Assembly (NCBI RefSeq): GCF_002777825.1
Contig: NZ_MEIR01000076.1
Location: 1-56,294 of the forward strand
Origin: Snodgrassella alvi
Lineage (GTDB): Bacteria; Pseudomonadota; Gammaproteobacteria; Burkholderiales; Neisseriaceae
Direction: 5' to 3'
Length of the DNA stretch: 56,294 bases
Numbering within the stretch: the stretch's first letter is position 1; each line of letters opens with the position of its first letter. The notes beneath the pieces were generated by a model. That model was not told the origin of the DNA and ran no database searches. It worked only from the letters and a program-made list of their open reading frames with translations. This document shows positions 8,960 through 18,146 of this stretch, piece by piece. The translations under genes were made by a program, and so were the position numbers.

Positions 8960-10302
8960 TGATCACGCACTCCCCAAAGTTCAATCAGCAAGCCAGGAAA
9001 TTCACCAGCAATGTGCATGGCCAATCCACCATAATGTGCAATGTGCTCCCATAATGGCCCATCACGCAGCAATTCGTAATAGACATAACCGGCATTGAAT
9101 GGAATCTGCCGTGGCGGCACTGGCAGTGCTTGCAATATCATGCCTGGCAGGTGGGAACGGATCAGTTCCGGCAAACGGTCAGAAGGACCAATTTTAGTTT
9201 GGGCAGAAAACTGGTGAATCAGAATATCTGGTGGTATTTGTGCCTTGACAGCCAAAACAAGTGCATTAAAGCCACGCAGTTCGGTTGGTTCAACTACGGC
9301 ATTCTTGACACCATAGGCTGCATCTTCCAGACGAATATGCTGGGCACTGCGAATCAAAACGGCATTCAGTAAATGCTGTACATCATCGACAACAGGTTTC
9401 AGACAGTAGTAAGGTGCCTCATGTCGGTAAGGTAAGTGTTTTACTGGGCGCCGGGTATGTGGTCTGACAAAGGTAGACAGTTCACCTGCCATGCTGAGCA
9501 ACTGACGATAAATAAATTCTGGCGAGGTTGCAACAACGTTGTTCACATGATCCAGCAAGGGTTCATAACGATTAAGAATTTGTAATAACAGGTAATCCGA
9601 AACTTCAGCAGCTTCCGCACCTTTGCCTTGATTGCCAGTTAACCGGTCTGCCAGCGAATCGGCACGCATATGCATCAGATCACGGATCTGCGATAGCCAA
9701 GTTTGCAATAAGGTACTGGCTGTATACTGAGTAACTGGTGGAATCACGGTCGTGTCTATTATCGCACCACCGTCTGCATTCAGCGTAGTAATTCGTGCTA
9801 TCGGCAGTCCAATCCAAGCATCAGTCAGCGCTTTTTGCGGCATTAGCCGCAGACGCAAATGACTTAGTTGTACTGCTTTTGCTCCGAGTCCGATTGAGTT
9901 TGCATCTCGAACATCATTCTCAAATACTGCGTAACGAGCCAATGACTCGGGATTATCTTCAAAACTGGTTTCTTCGCCATTCGGCGTGCGAATCGGCAAA
10001 GCCAGATAAATAAGCTGTTCGAGGTGCTCCGGCTGAATAGTCAGCGGTGGCGGCAATGGAGTATGCTCAGGCGCATCAAAAGGAGTACCGTCAGCAAATA
10101 CACCAGTGACGCCTTTCAGTACTAGTTTTCCCAGCTTTAATGCTTCGTTATCGATATTGTAATGGCTAAATCCCCAGAAGAACGACGACAACGGCACACT
10201 GCGACAATGTGCAAAGTGCTCCAGATAACGTTCTTGTTGCTGGAAAATCTGCGGTAGCAGAAATTGCCCTTCACTCCAGACTACACGGTTGTACCAACTC
10301 AT
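8956..10302 (-). CDS. tssK: T6SS baseplate protein TssK
   Basis: A 448-residue protein that opens with the characteristic segment VVWSEGQFLLPQIFQQQERY and continues through the shoulder, neck and head domains known for this family, at the usual length. TssK trimers link the TssF/TssG wedges of the baseplate to the membrane complex through TssL and TssM. It lies between tssJ and tssL with tight spacing (19 bp from tssJ, 4 bp overlap with tssL), the standard tssJKL order. Confidence 0.96.
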   Translation of the reverse strand: MSWYNRVVWSEGQFLLPQIFQQQERYLEHFAHCRSVPLSSFFWGFSHYNIDNEALKLGKLVLKGVTGVFADGTPFDAPEHTPLPPPLTIQPEHLEQLIYLALPIRTPNGEETSFEDNPESLARYAVFENDVRDANSIGLGAKAVQLSHLRLRLMPQKALTDAWIGLPIARITTLNADGGAIIDTTVIPPVTQYTASTLLQTWLSQIRDLMHMRADSLADRLTGNQGKGAEAAEVSDYLLLQILNRYEPLLDHVNNVVATSPEFIYRQLLSMAGELSTFVRPHTRRPVKHLPYRHEAPYYCLKPVVDDVQHLLNAVLIRSAQHIRLEDAAYGVKNAVVEPTELRGFNALVLAVKAQIPPDILIHQFSAQTKIGPSDRLPELIRSHLPGMILQALPVPPRQIPFNAGYVYYELLRDGPLWEHIAHYGGLAMHIAGEFPGLLIELWGVRDQ

Positions 10303-10321
10303 TTAGAGAAATTCCTCTGCT

Positions 10322-10858
10322 TTAATCCAGTTCAGTGACCACAATGGCCCTCTGTCCAATATTTATATCCAGCTTTGCTTTTTTCAGTGGCCACCATTCC
10401 CGATACCATGAGGCATATGGAGCTTCGGCAAGGCGATAAGTTTCACGCCACTGTGAACGCGCTAGCCCACGGTAACCAGCCAGTACACCAATAACAGTAG
10501 TTTCAGGATTGGTTTTACGGCGAATAATCCTGACTTCTCCTGGTCGCAGGATAAATTCATCACTTACGAGCAGATCGTTACCAAGTACTGCTTTATCATT
10601 GTCCTGCAATGAGTAAAAATCTGCTGATGTAAAAGCGTTATCATTCTTTAATTCGTAAATGCGTACTTGTATGGGCGCAGCACGACCTTTTTCATCAGGA
10701 TTGACATTGTCAGCTGCCTCAATATGCAAATCAAGACGGGTTTGTTCCTTGACATCCTGAACCGACCTGCAACCAACTATCCCCATTAAAAGAGCGCAGA
10801 TTACGAAAAGATTGGCAATTCGACATAATTCCCGATTACGCTGATATGTTTTGTTCAA
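10322..10858 (-). CDS. tssJ: T6SS outer-membrane lipoprotein TssJ
   Basis: A 178-residue lipoprotein. A signal peptide with the lipobox LLMGIVGC places the lipidated Cys near residue 30. The mature domain has the beta-sandwich features of TssJ, including the region NPDEKGRAAPIQVRIYEL. It binds the periplasmic part of TssM and anchors the complex to the outer membrane. The best-placed start codon is TTG at 10858; no in-frame ATG lies upstream, and a downstream Met would fall inside the signal peptide, so this start is unusual. A strong hairpin at 10915-10948 separates it from hcp. Confidence 0.92.
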   Translation of the reverse strand: MNKTYQRNRELCRIANLFVICALLMGIVGCRSVQDVKEQTRLDLHIEAADNVNPDEKGRAAPIQVRIYELKNDNAFTSADFYSLQDNDKAVLGNDLLVSDEFILRPGEVRIIRRKTNPETTVIGVLAGYRGLARSQWRETYRLAEAPYASWYREWWPLKKAKLDINIGQRAIVVTELD

Positions 10859-10914
10859 CTTTCATCACCATTCATGGTAATGCCAGATAGCTTTCTTCCG
10901 ACAAAATAGTTAAT

Positions 10915-10948
10915 ATCATCAGAGAACTATGTATAGTTCTCTGATGAT
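10915..10948 (-). promoter_or_regulatory. Perfect 16-bp inverted repeat between hcp and tssJ
   Basis: The arm at 10915-10930 (ATCATCAGAGAACTAT) is repeated in perfect inverse at 10933-10948 with only GT between. On the minus-strand transcript the hairpin follows the hcp stop codon. No run of T follows it, so it is not a textbook terminator. It more likely stabilises the hcp message 3' end, marks an RNA processing site or partly attenuates transcription into tssJ. That would let Hcp be made in excess. Confidence 0.6.
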
Positions 10949-11010
10949 TCTTATTACCTTTGGTAAACATCTGCCTCTTGTGCAATATCTGCGAGAGACA
11001 TCACATGGCC

Positions 11011-11496
11011 TTATACTTCTTTATTAGCCTTAATATCATACTGAGCAGTTACAGTGCCACCACTGCCGCCCTGCTGATTTTGTACGACATATTCCTGTTT
11101 CACTTTTGAAAAAGACAACCGTACCATTTCACGTGGATTCTGCTCATCACTGCTGCTACCGGCAGGCATAACACTGGATACTATCAAGTCATTCAATGTG
11201 AGTTTTAAATATTCCAGAGGCGTTCCACCAGCCTTACGCATCACCAGCTTGGCTTCCGGTATATGCTTACCACTCAGACAATATTTCATCAGGTTAGGGC
11301 TGGCACGATCGATATAATGCTCAAACTGCAAATCATGAACTGTTGCACGACCAGTTCCTAAACCACTACCTGATTGCATGGAGGATTCCTGAGTAATACC
11401 CCAGTTCCAGTTCAACACCTGAATTTCATTCTTGTGTTGAGAATCTGGTGATTCCCCATCAATACCATCAATTTTTAAAAAAATGTCGTGTGCCAT
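11011..11496 (-). CDS. hcp: T6SS tube protein Hcp (TssD)
   Basis: A 161-residue Hcp-family protein (MAHDIFLKIDGIDGES...) with the family segment HKNEIQVLNWNWGITQ and the usual beta-barrel length. Hcp hexamers stack into the inner tube that the sheath propels, and they can carry small effectors. An excellent ribosome site (AAAGGAG, 11505-11512 region) precedes the ATG. It sits directly downstream of two STY0301-type genes and upstream of the hairpin at 10915-10948. Confidence 0.97.
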   Translation of the reverse strand: MAHDIFLKIDGIDGESPDSQHKNEIQVLNWNWGITQESSMQSGSGLGTGRATVHDLQFEHYIDRASPNLMKYCLSGKHIPEAKLVMRKAGGTPLEYLKLTLNDLIVSSVMPAGSSSDEQNPREMVRLSFSKVKQEYVVQNQQGGSGGTVTAQYDIKANKEV

Positions 11497-11592
11497 ATTG
11501 GCTCCTTTTGTTTACTATTAAAAAAGTACTACATCATCCGCATTAGCGTCATACACGACTATCGCGGAAATATTATTTATTTCTAAATTAGA

Positions 11593-12057
11593 TTACTGAC
11601 ATTTGAGTTTTGCCAGTAATCCGCCTTGTGAATCTTTGGAATAAACTGCCCAGCAAACTTTCATAGTAGAATCAATGCGCCGTGTAAGCTGTACCTGATT
11701 ATGGTTATAAGAGCAGCTCAGCCAGAAGCCTACGCCATCTAAATCAAGCTTGCTGTCAACCTCCCAAACTGGGTAATGCTTTTTTCCCTTTACGACAGTA
11801 GGTTCTGGTTTTAACTGAGCCAAATCAAGTGGATTTCCTCCATACACACCCACACCATCTAGCGTTAATAACATATCTTTATGCTCAGAAACCTCCCAGT
11901 GCTGTGGTGTTACTTTTAACTCTGGCCTGGCCGCTTTCACAGTAACCGATTCAGGACAAACTAGTTCGTAAGCATTTGCAAACTGGCCTATGCCTAGCAA
12001 AATAGAAAGCAATAAATCTTTACTTAAAGTTCTGATTTTGAATTTCATTTTCTTCAA
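11593..12057 (-). CDS. STY0301-family exported protein, putative immunity (copy 2)
   Basis: A 154-residue protein with a signal peptide ending near ANA|YELVCP. The mature part has paired Cys residues (VCPESV, LSCSYN, VCWAVYS, LKCQ) and the ordered motifs of the STY0301 family. It is clearly paralogous to the gene at 12088-12537, sharing most of the C-terminal half (VQLTRRIDS.MKVCW.VYSKDSQGG). STY0301 proteins are periplasmic and often encoded beside BPSL0067-type amidase genes, as here (12543-12932). Periplasmic immunity against a peptidoglycan-degrading effector is the likely role. The two copies may have distinct specificities. Confidence 0.75.
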   Translation of the reverse strand: MKKMKFKIRTLSKDLLLSILLGIGQFANAYELVCPESVTVKAARPELKVTPQHWEVSEHKDMLLTLDGVGVYGGNPLDLAQLKPEPTVVKGKKHYPVWEVDSKLDLDGVGFWLSCSYNHNQVQLTRRIDSTMKVCWAVYSKDSQGGLLAKLKCQ

Positions 12058-12087
12058 TGTAAAAGAATTATTTATCGTTTAGCAATA

Positions 12088-12537
12088 TTACTGACATTCG
12101 AGTTTTGCACGTATTCCTCCTTGTGAATCCTTGGAATAAACTGTCCAGCAAACTTTCATGGCAGAATCAATACGTCGGGTAAGTTGCACTTGATTACGGT
12201 TATAGGAACAATTAAGCCAATAACCAACATTTTTTAAATCGCTACCTCTATTTATGTCCCAAGCCTCGTTATGCTTCTTGCCTTTGATGGTTAAAGGTTC
12301 CGGTTTTAATTGAACCAAATTAACAGGTTTTCCACTATATATTCCCGCACTATCGAGTCGCAACAAAATATCTTTATGTGCTGAAACCTCCCAATCTTGT
12401 GGAACTACTTTCAACTCCGGTGTTGCTGGTTTAATCTGAACTGATTCAGGACAAACCAGCTCATAAGCACCTACTACTTGTCCTATACTTAACCAAGATA
12501 GAAACAACATTCCCTTACTGAAAATTCCACATCTCAT
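12088..12537 (-). CDS. STY0301-family exported protein, putative immunity (copy 1)
   Basis: A 149-residue exported protein, the upstream paralogue of 11593-12057. The signal peptide ends near VVGA|YELVCP, and the four conserved Cys positions match its neighbour. It begins only 5 bp after the putative effector gene 12543-12932 on the same strand, so it is the better candidate for the cognate immunity protein. Family assignment rests on the Cys pattern and the VCPESV / LTRRIDS motifs. Confidence 0.76.
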   Translation of the reverse strand: MRCGIFSKGMLFLSWLSIGQVVGAYELVCPESVQIKPATPELKVVPQDWEVSAHKDILLRLDSAGIYSGKPVNLVQLKPEPLTIKGKKHNEAWDINRGSDLKNVGYWLNCSYNRNQVQLTRRIDSAMKVCWTVYSKDSQGGIRAKLECQ

Positions 12538-12542
12538 TTCTA

Positions 12543-12932
12543 TTATTCTTTCTCAATGATATAGAAAGCTTCGGCATTGTCACTTGCATATGGGTATGTA
12601 CCATCACTACGAATACCACCCAGTTTAGCGAGAGGGCGCGAAGAAATATTTGGTTTATTTGGTTTAGCCCATTGATCCATTACATAAACATAATTAGCGT
12701 CCTGCCCAAGATAAAAAGCTGCATGTCTATGAGCATTTGGATATTTACCATTAACAAAGGTGGCAATTGCCGTACCTTTTTGGATATTTGCATTACCAAG
12801 CACTTTTTCTCCGGCTTTCCAACCCTTTGTTAGACCTACTTTAACGTAATACTGAACTAACACTGCACATTGTCCATTACCTACTTTTGGCTTACCTTCT
12901 AACTCTTCAACTCTACTATAAACAAAGGGCAT
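12543..12932 (-). CDS. BPSL0067-family putative NlpC/P60-like T6SS effector
   Basis: A 129-residue protein without a signal peptide. It carries a Cys at residue 22 in VGNGQCAVLVQYY and a His at residue 70 in HRHAAFYLG, with YVYVMDQW following. This is the Cys-His order of an NlpC/P60-type peptidase and matches the BPSL0067 family. Such enzymes cut peptidoglycan peptides. A strong ribosome site (AAGGAGAG) precedes the ATG. It is placed between tssC and two exported STY0301-type genes, so it is most likely a cell-wall effector delivered by the T6SS, perhaps through Hcp, whose gene is four genes downstream. Confidence 0.78.
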   Translation of the reverse strand: MPFVYSRVEELEGKPKVGNGQCAVLVQYYVKVGLTKGWKAGEKVLGNANIQKGTAIATFVNGKYPNAHRHAAFYLGQDANYVYVMDQWAKPNKPNISSRPLAKLGGIRSDGTYPYASDNAEAFYIIEKE

Positions 12933-12954
12933 ATTCTCTCCTTGTTGAATCTAT

Positions 12955-12981
12955 TTAGGGCAAAATATCATTTTGCCCTAA
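12955..12981 (-). promoter_or_regulatory. Perfect 12-bp inverted repeat after tssC
   Basis: TTAGGGCAAAAT at 12955-12966 and its perfect inverse at 12970-12981 are separated by three bases. On the minus-strand message the hairpin lies between the tssC stop and the ribosome site of the effector gene. The stretch after it is AT-rich but has no long U run. It may act as a partial terminator or as a 3' protector of the abundant tssBC message. It resembles the hcp-tssJ hairpin in position, not in sequence. Confidence 0.55.
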
Positions 12982-12997
12982 TATAACTAGGGTGAAG

Positions 12998-14509
12998 TTA
13001 TTCCCCTATAGTCTGTTTTACAGATGGCAGTTTGGTAACCAGACGCAAGGAACCAGTTAATCCTTCCAACTGGAAATGTGGACGCAAGAAGAATTTGGCA
13101 TCGTAGTATCCTGGATTGCCTTCAACCTCCTCTACCACTACCTCAGCAGCAGCCAGTGGACGACGTGCTTTGGTTTCCTGTGAGGAATTCACTGGATCAG
13201 CATCAACATAATTCATGATCCACTCATTCAACCAACGTTGCATATCCTCGCGTTCTTTGAACGAGCCGATTTTGTCGCGCACGATGCACTTCAGGAAATG
13301 TGCAAAGCGTGAGCATGCAAACAGGTACGGTAATCGGGCAGACAGGTTAGCATTAGCCGTAGCATCTGGATCGTAGTATTCCTGTGGTTTTTGCAGTGAT
13401 TGCGCGCCGATAAAGGCAGCATAATCAGTATTCTTGCGATGAATCAGCGGAATAAAACCATTTTTCGACAGTTCTGCTTCTCGACGGTCTGAAATGGCGA
13501 TTTCAGTCGGGCATTTCATATCCACGCCACCATCATCAGTCGGGAATGTATGGCATGGGAGGTTATCAACAGCACCGCCGGATTCAACACCACGAATCAT
13601 GGTGCACCAACCAAAAGATTTGAATGAACGATTGATGTTGACACCCATTGCGTATGCAGCATTGCTCCATACATATTTGCGGTGATCGGAACCATCAGTA
13701 TCTTCCTCAAAATCAAATTCATCTACCGGATTGGTCTTAATGCCATACGGTAAGCGAGCAAGGAATCGCGGCATGGCCAGACCAAGGTAACGGGAATCTT
13801 CGCTGGCACGCAAAGAGTTCCATGGTGCATATTCCAGATTCTGGGTGACGATTTTGGTTAGGTCACGCGGATTGGCCAATTCCTGCCATGAATCCATTTG
13901 TAGCACTGATGGCGATGCACCCGCAATAAAGGGCATGTGCGAAGCAGCTGCTACTTTAGCAACGGAACCAAGCAAGTCAACATCTGGTGGGGTATGGTCA
14001 AAATAGTAATCCGCAATCATACAGCCATAGGGTTCGCCGCCAAGCTGACCGTATTCTTCTTCATAAATCTGCTTAAACAATGGGCTTTGATCCCATGCTA
14101 TACCTTTGAAGCGCTTCATGCTGCGTCGTAAATCATTTTTAGACAGATTCATGAAACGGATTTTCAGATGCTCATCTACTTCGGTGTTGGACACCAGATG
14201 AAATAAACCACGCCATGATGATTCTAGTTGCTGGAAAGACTCATGATGCAGAATCAGATTAATCTGTTCTGACAGTTTATGATCAATCTCGGCGATGATG
14301 GCCTCAATACTCTTGTAAGCATCATCACTGATGGTCACTGAATGCGATAGTGCCTGCTCAGCTAATGTTTTGACTGCCTGTTCAACAGCTTTGGCAGCCT
14401 GATCAGTCTTGGGCTTGAATTCTTTGGTTAGCAAATTGCTGAATTCGGATTGTGCCACCGGGCGTTCTGCCAGTGCGACATCTGATTGTTGTTGGGACTG
14501 TGTAGCCAT
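12998..14509 (-). CDS. tssC: T6SS sheath large subunit TssC (VipB)
   Basis: A 503-residue protein with typical TssC segments: FHLVSNTEVDEHLKIRFMNLSKNDL near residues 105-130, FDHTPPDVDLLGSVAKVAAASHMPF and ANLSARLPYLFACSRFAHFLK. TssC pairs with TssB to build the contractile sheath recycled by ClpV. It is the usual length for this family and directly follows tssB with a 47-bp gap. The start ATG at 14509 is preceded by GAGGAGCATTC. Confidence 0.97.
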   Translation of the reverse strand: MATQSQQQSDVALAERPVAQSEFSNLLTKEFKPKTDQAAKAVEQAVKTLAEQALSHSVTISDDAYKSIEAIIAEIDHKLSEQINLILHHESFQQLESSWRGLFHLVSNTEVDEHLKIRFMNLSKNDLRRSMKRFKGIAWDQSPLFKQIYEEEYGQLGGEPYGCMIADYYFDHTPPDVDLLGSVAKVAAASHMPFIAGASPSVLQMDSWQELANPRDLTKIVTQNLEYAPWNSLRASEDSRYLGLAMPRFLARLPYGIKTNPVDEFDFEEDTDGSDHRKYVWSNAAYAMGVNINRSFKSFGWCTMIRGVESGGAVDNLPCHTFPTDDGGVDMKCPTEIAISDRREAELSKNGFIPLIHRKNTDYAAFIGAQSLQKPQEYYDPDATANANLSARLPYLFACSRFAHFLKCIVRDKIGSFKEREDMQRWLNEWIMNYVDADPVNSSQETKARRPLAAAEVVVEEVEGNPGYYDAKFFLRPHFQLEGLTGSLRLVTKLPSVKQTIGE

Positions 14510-14556
14510 GAATGCTCCTCAATCAATACGTACAAATAGACTTTGAACGCGGGTTA

Positions 14557-15108
14557 TTATTCGGTATCGGCTGATGTAGATGCTTCGGTGTCACTTTCAA
14601 CCGTTGGCTGTGGCTTGGGTGCTTTAGCCAATGCCTGTAGCAGACTAGGATCCTGTAATAACCGGTTAACCAGATTCTCGGCACCGGATTTACCATCCAT
14701 GTAAGTTTGCAGGTTAGCCAGTTGTGTTCGGGCATCCAGCAACTGTTTTAGCGCATCAACTTTTTGTGCCACTCGTGCCGGTGAGAAATCTTCCATACTT
14801 TCAAAAGTGATATCCACCATAAGCTGCCCCTCACCTGATAGGGTATTTGGTACAGCGAATGCTACGCGTGGCTGGATAGCTTTCATCCGCTCATCAAAAT
14901 TGTCGATATCGATGGTTAAGAATTTGCGCTCAGCAACTGGTGGCAGGTCTTCCGCCGGTTTACCGGACAAGTCTGCCAGTACAGCCATTACAAATGGCAG
15001 CTCAATTTTTTTCTCGGAACCATAGATTTCAACGTCGTACTCGATTTGCACCCTTGGCGCCCGATTGCGCTGAATAAATTTCTGGGCGCTGTTGTTAAAT
15101 ACCGCCAT
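14557..15108 (-). CDS. tssB: T6SS sheath small subunit TssB (VipA)
   Basis: A 183-residue protein beginning MAVFNNSAQKFIQRNRAPRV. This start is preferred over one eight codons upstream because GGAAG lies six bases before it. The segments VQIEYDVEIYGSEKKIELPF and FVMAVLADLSGK are TssB hallmarks. The acidic, Ser/Thr-rich tail is poorly conserved. It forms the sheath heterodimer with TssC, encoded next. Confidence 0.96.
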   Translation of the reverse strand: MAVFNNSAQKFIQRNRAPRVQIEYDVEIYGSEKKIELPFVMAVLADLSGKPAEDLPPVAERKFLTIDIDNFDERMKAIQPRVAFAVPNTLSGEGQLMVDITFESMEDFSPARVAQKVDALKQLLDARTQLANLQTYMDGKSGAENLVNRLLQDPSLLQALAKAPKPQPTVESDTEASTSADTE

Positions 15109-15154
15109 GTCTACTTCCTTTACTATTGTCAATCAATACCGGTTAAACCGGCCA

Positions 15155-17833
15155 TTAAGTCTGCTGCGTTGTTGATGTTTCGTCAGCTAATCGCATCTGA
15201 AAAACAATGGGATCTTCAGTACGGCTTGGGTCAAAACTGATATCGATGCATTCCAAAGCACTTTTTTCGGTTAATGCCTGCAGCCAATAACGCGAAAGCG
15301 CTGGTAAAATGTGCTGATCGATATAGCCAATCAGTAAACGAGCGCCAGTTTCATGCATCGGGCAGTGCTGAACGATGTGATTTACCAGTGCTTCGTCGTA
15401 GTGCAATGCAATACCGTGCTGCTCCTGCATTCGTTGTACAATACGATCCAGATGCAGGCGTGCAATACTACTCAATGCTTCATCTGCCAATGGCAGGTAG
15501 GGAATAACAGTCAACCTTCCAATGAAAGCAGCCGGGAAATGCTTGCGTAACTCTGGTGTCAGTACCTCTTTCAGGGTAAGCCAGTCAGGAGCAAGAGCCG
15601 GATCATCGTATAGTTGGGAAACCAGATCCGATCCCACATTACTGGTCATCAGAATAACGGTATTCTTAAAGTCAATATTCAAACCTTCACCGTCTTCCAT
15701 CATTCCTTTGTCAAAGACCTGATAGAAAATTTCATGGACATCGTGATGCGCTTTTTCAATCTCGTCCAGCAATACCACGCTGTAGGGTCGACGACGCACA
15801 GCCTCGGTCAGAACACCACCTTCGCCATAGCCAACATAACCAGGGGGCGCTCCTTTTAAGGTAGATACGGTGTGTGCTTCCTGAAATTCACTCATGTTGA
15901 TCGTAATCAGATTCTGCTCGCCACCATACATGGCTTCAGCTAGTGCCAGCGCAGTTTCTGTTTTGCCAACACCTGAAGGTCCTACGAGTAAAAAAACACC
16001 GACAGGTTTATTAGGATCAGTTAATCCACAACGTGCTGTCTGGATGCGTTCTCCAATCTGGATCAATGCCTTATCCTGACCAATCACCCGTTGCGCCAGA
16101 TTATTTGACAAATTCAGAACTGCTCCCACCTCGTCTTTGACCATTCGGCCAACTGGAATACCAGTCCAGTCCGATACAATAGCCGCTACCACGCTATCGC
16201 TAACTTCTGGAAAAACCATAGGCACATCGCCTTGTAATATGCGCAAAGCTGACTCAAGCTCAGACAGGTGTGCCACAGCATCTATATCATCACAGTTTTG
16301 ACAGTGCGCCCGAGCAGCAATCAACTTCTCAACTGCTTCAAGTTCCTGTTGCCAGCGTGCTTCTTCTGTTTCCAGTTCGGCAGATAGTGCATCGATGCGT
16401 ATCTCAACGCTATTTAGATTCCCCGCATACATGCCAATACGTTGCTGTTTACTTAACAACTCCAGTTCTGTCTGTGCTGCTTTTAACTGCTGTCTCAGAT
16501 ATTGCACACCGTTGGGTGGTGTATGCAGAGACAGACCAACCCGGGCACAGGCGGTATCCAACAGGCTAATGGCCTTGTCGGGTAGCTGGCGGGAAGGAAT
16601 ATAACGATGAGACAGTTTAACCGCAGCACGTACTGCTTCATCCAGTACAATTACACCATGATGGGTTTCAAACGTTGAAACCAGACCACGTACCATGTTA
16701 ATGGCTGCTGCCTCTTCTGGCTCGGCAACCTGAAGCACCTGAAAACGACGAGTCAATGCTGGGTCTTTTTCAATGTACCGTTTGTATTCGCTCCAGGTAG
16801 TAGCACCGATAGTACGCAATGTACCCCTAGCCAGAGCAGGCTTCAGCAAATTGGCTGCATCACCAGTACCAGAGGTACCACCAGCTCCCACCAAAGTGTG
16901 AACCTCATCAATAAACAGAATAACCGGTTGGTCTGAATGTGTTGCTTCCTCCAGTACTGATTTTAGTCGTGACTCAAATTCACCCTTCATACTGGCACCA
17001 GCTAATAATGCACCAACATCTAAAGCCAGCAGGCGAACTTCAGCCAGACTGGGCGGTACTTCACCCTGTGCAATTGCCAGTGCAAATCCTTCTACGACAG
17101 CAGTTTTACCAACCCCTGCTTCTCCGGTCAGCAAAGGGTTGTTTTGCCGCCGGCGCAGCAAAATATCAATCATGGTTCGTATTTCATGCTCACGACCGAT
17201 CACTGGATCGATCCGCCCCTGTTTTGCCTGTTCCGTCAGATCAGTACAATAACGCGCCAGAGCAGATTTACTATCTTGACCATTAACGGCAAGCGACTGA
17301 CTCGCTTCACCTGGCGTCGCCGGTGCATAGCCAGAATTATCATAGGGACCATCCTGTGACTCTGGCGACCCAGAAACCACTTCCGGTAACAGTTCAGCCA
17401 AACTTTCCTGAGGAATTTTGGCAAACGCAGCAGAAATACCAATCAGCACACGACGCAAATCTGGTGTCATAACTAAAGCCGCAAGTAGCCATGCCCCACG
17501 GATTTTGTAGTCATTGAACGTCAGTGTGGCATAAATCCAAGCACGTTCAATGACCTGATCAATATGGTGGGAAAAGTCACTGATTGAACTTGCTCCTGCT
17601 GGCAGTAGGAGCAAATTACGAGAGATATCCTGCTCAACCTGTGAGAGGTCAACGTCAAAATGACGTATTACACGCATTACATCCCCATCATTTAATTGCA
17701 AGAGCTGATGCACCCAATGCACTAGCTCAACATAGGGATTTCCACGCAATTTGCAGAAAGTTGTAGCTGACTCGATAGAGCGAAAAAGTGTTGTATTCAG
17801 TTTACCAAACAGAGTTTGGCGAGAAATATCCAT
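15155..17833 (-). CDS. clpV: T6SS ATPase ClpV (TssH)
   Basis: An 892-residue AAA+ protein. The N-terminal Clp-N-like domain covers about residues 1-150. The first AAA domain has Walker A GEAGVGKT at residues 237-244, and a second AAA domain further on carries GPSGVGKT. A coiled middle domain (about residues 440-540) lies between. ClpV disassembles contracted sheath for reuse. It is the first gene of the minus-strand block, 46 bp before tssB, and is read away from the divergent fha-like gene. Confidence 0.97.
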   Translation of the reverse strand: MDISRQTLFGKLNTTLFRSIESATTFCKLRGNPYVELVHWVHQLLQLNDGDVMRVIRHFDVDLSQVEQDISRNLLLLPAGASSISDFSHHIDQVIERAWIYATLTFNDYKIRGAWLLAALVMTPDLRRVLIGISAAFAKIPQESLAELLPEVVSGSPESQDGPYDNSGYAPATPGEASQSLAVNGQDSKSALARYCTDLTEQAKQGRIDPVIGREHEIRTMIDILLRRRQNNPLLTGEAGVGKTAVVEGFALAIAQGEVPPSLAEVRLLALDVGALLAGASMKGEFESRLKSVLEEATHSDQPVILFIDEVHTLVGAGGTSGTGDAANLLKPALARGTLRTIGATTWSEYKRYIEKDPALTRRFQVLQVAEPEEAAAINMVRGLVSTFETHHGVIVLDEAVRAAVKLSHRYIPSRQLPDKAISLLDTACARVGLSLHTPPNGVQYLRQQLKAAQTELELLSKQQRIGMYAGNLNSVEIRIDALSAELETEEARWQQELEAVEKLIAARAHCQNCDDIDAVAHLSELESALRILQGDVPMVFPEVSDSVVAAIVSDWTGIPVGRMVKDEVGAVLNLSNNLAQRVIGQDKALIQIGERIQTARCGLTDPNKPVGVFLLVGPSGVGKTETALALAEAMYGGEQNLITINMSEFQEAHTVSTLKGAPPGYVGYGEGGVLTEAVRRRPYSVVLLDEIEKAHHDVHEIFYQVFDKGMMEDGEGLNIDFKNTVILMTSNVGSDLVSQLYDDPALAPDWLTLKEVLTPELRKHFPAAFIGRLTVIPYLPLADEALSSIARLHLDRIVQRMQEQHGIALHYDEALVNHIVQHCPMHETGARLLIGYIDQHILPALSRYWLQALTEKSALECIDISFDPSRTEDPIVFQMRLADETSTTQQT

Positions 17834-17899
17834 ACCAGTTTTCCAGCATTCTTTGATTATTTATGAATCTAACAACTCAAAATAAATAAATAAAATTTT

Positions 17900-17916
17900 G
17901 TTTACATTATAAACAT
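17900..17916 (-). promoter_or_regulatory. Candidate clpV -10 region within a TGTTTA/TAAACA palindrome
   Basis: The sequence contains TGTTTA, five bases, then TAAACA. On the minus strand it also contains TATAAT (17907-17912), about 75 bp upstream of clpV. No good -35 is visible. The palindrome overlapping the -10 could be a regulator site; this is a guess from symmetry. Confidence 0.3.
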
Positions 17917-17980
17917 TTTTTAAAAATATTAAATTATTTTAAAATTTATCATGCTTAAATTTAGGATGCAAGAATAATTC

Positions 17981-18009
17981 TTGATTAAAAACCTCAAAAC
18001 AATGATAAT
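17981..18009 (+). promoter_or_regulatory. Candidate promoter of the fha-like/tss operon
   Basis: TTGATT (17981-17986) and GATAAT (18004-18009) are 17 bp apart, a plausible sigma-70 pair. An alternative extended -10 (TGCTATATT) lies near 18034-18042. In such AT-rich DNA chance matches are common. Confidence 0.35.
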
Positions 18010-18146
18010 TAATGTATATATGTCAAAAGTGTGTGCTATATTTAACGGATTTATACACAAACGACACGTAATTACAACCAATTAAATATAAAAACTTTCT
18101 AAATCTATTTAATGGAATTGTTATTGTAATAATAAGTGAACCCATA

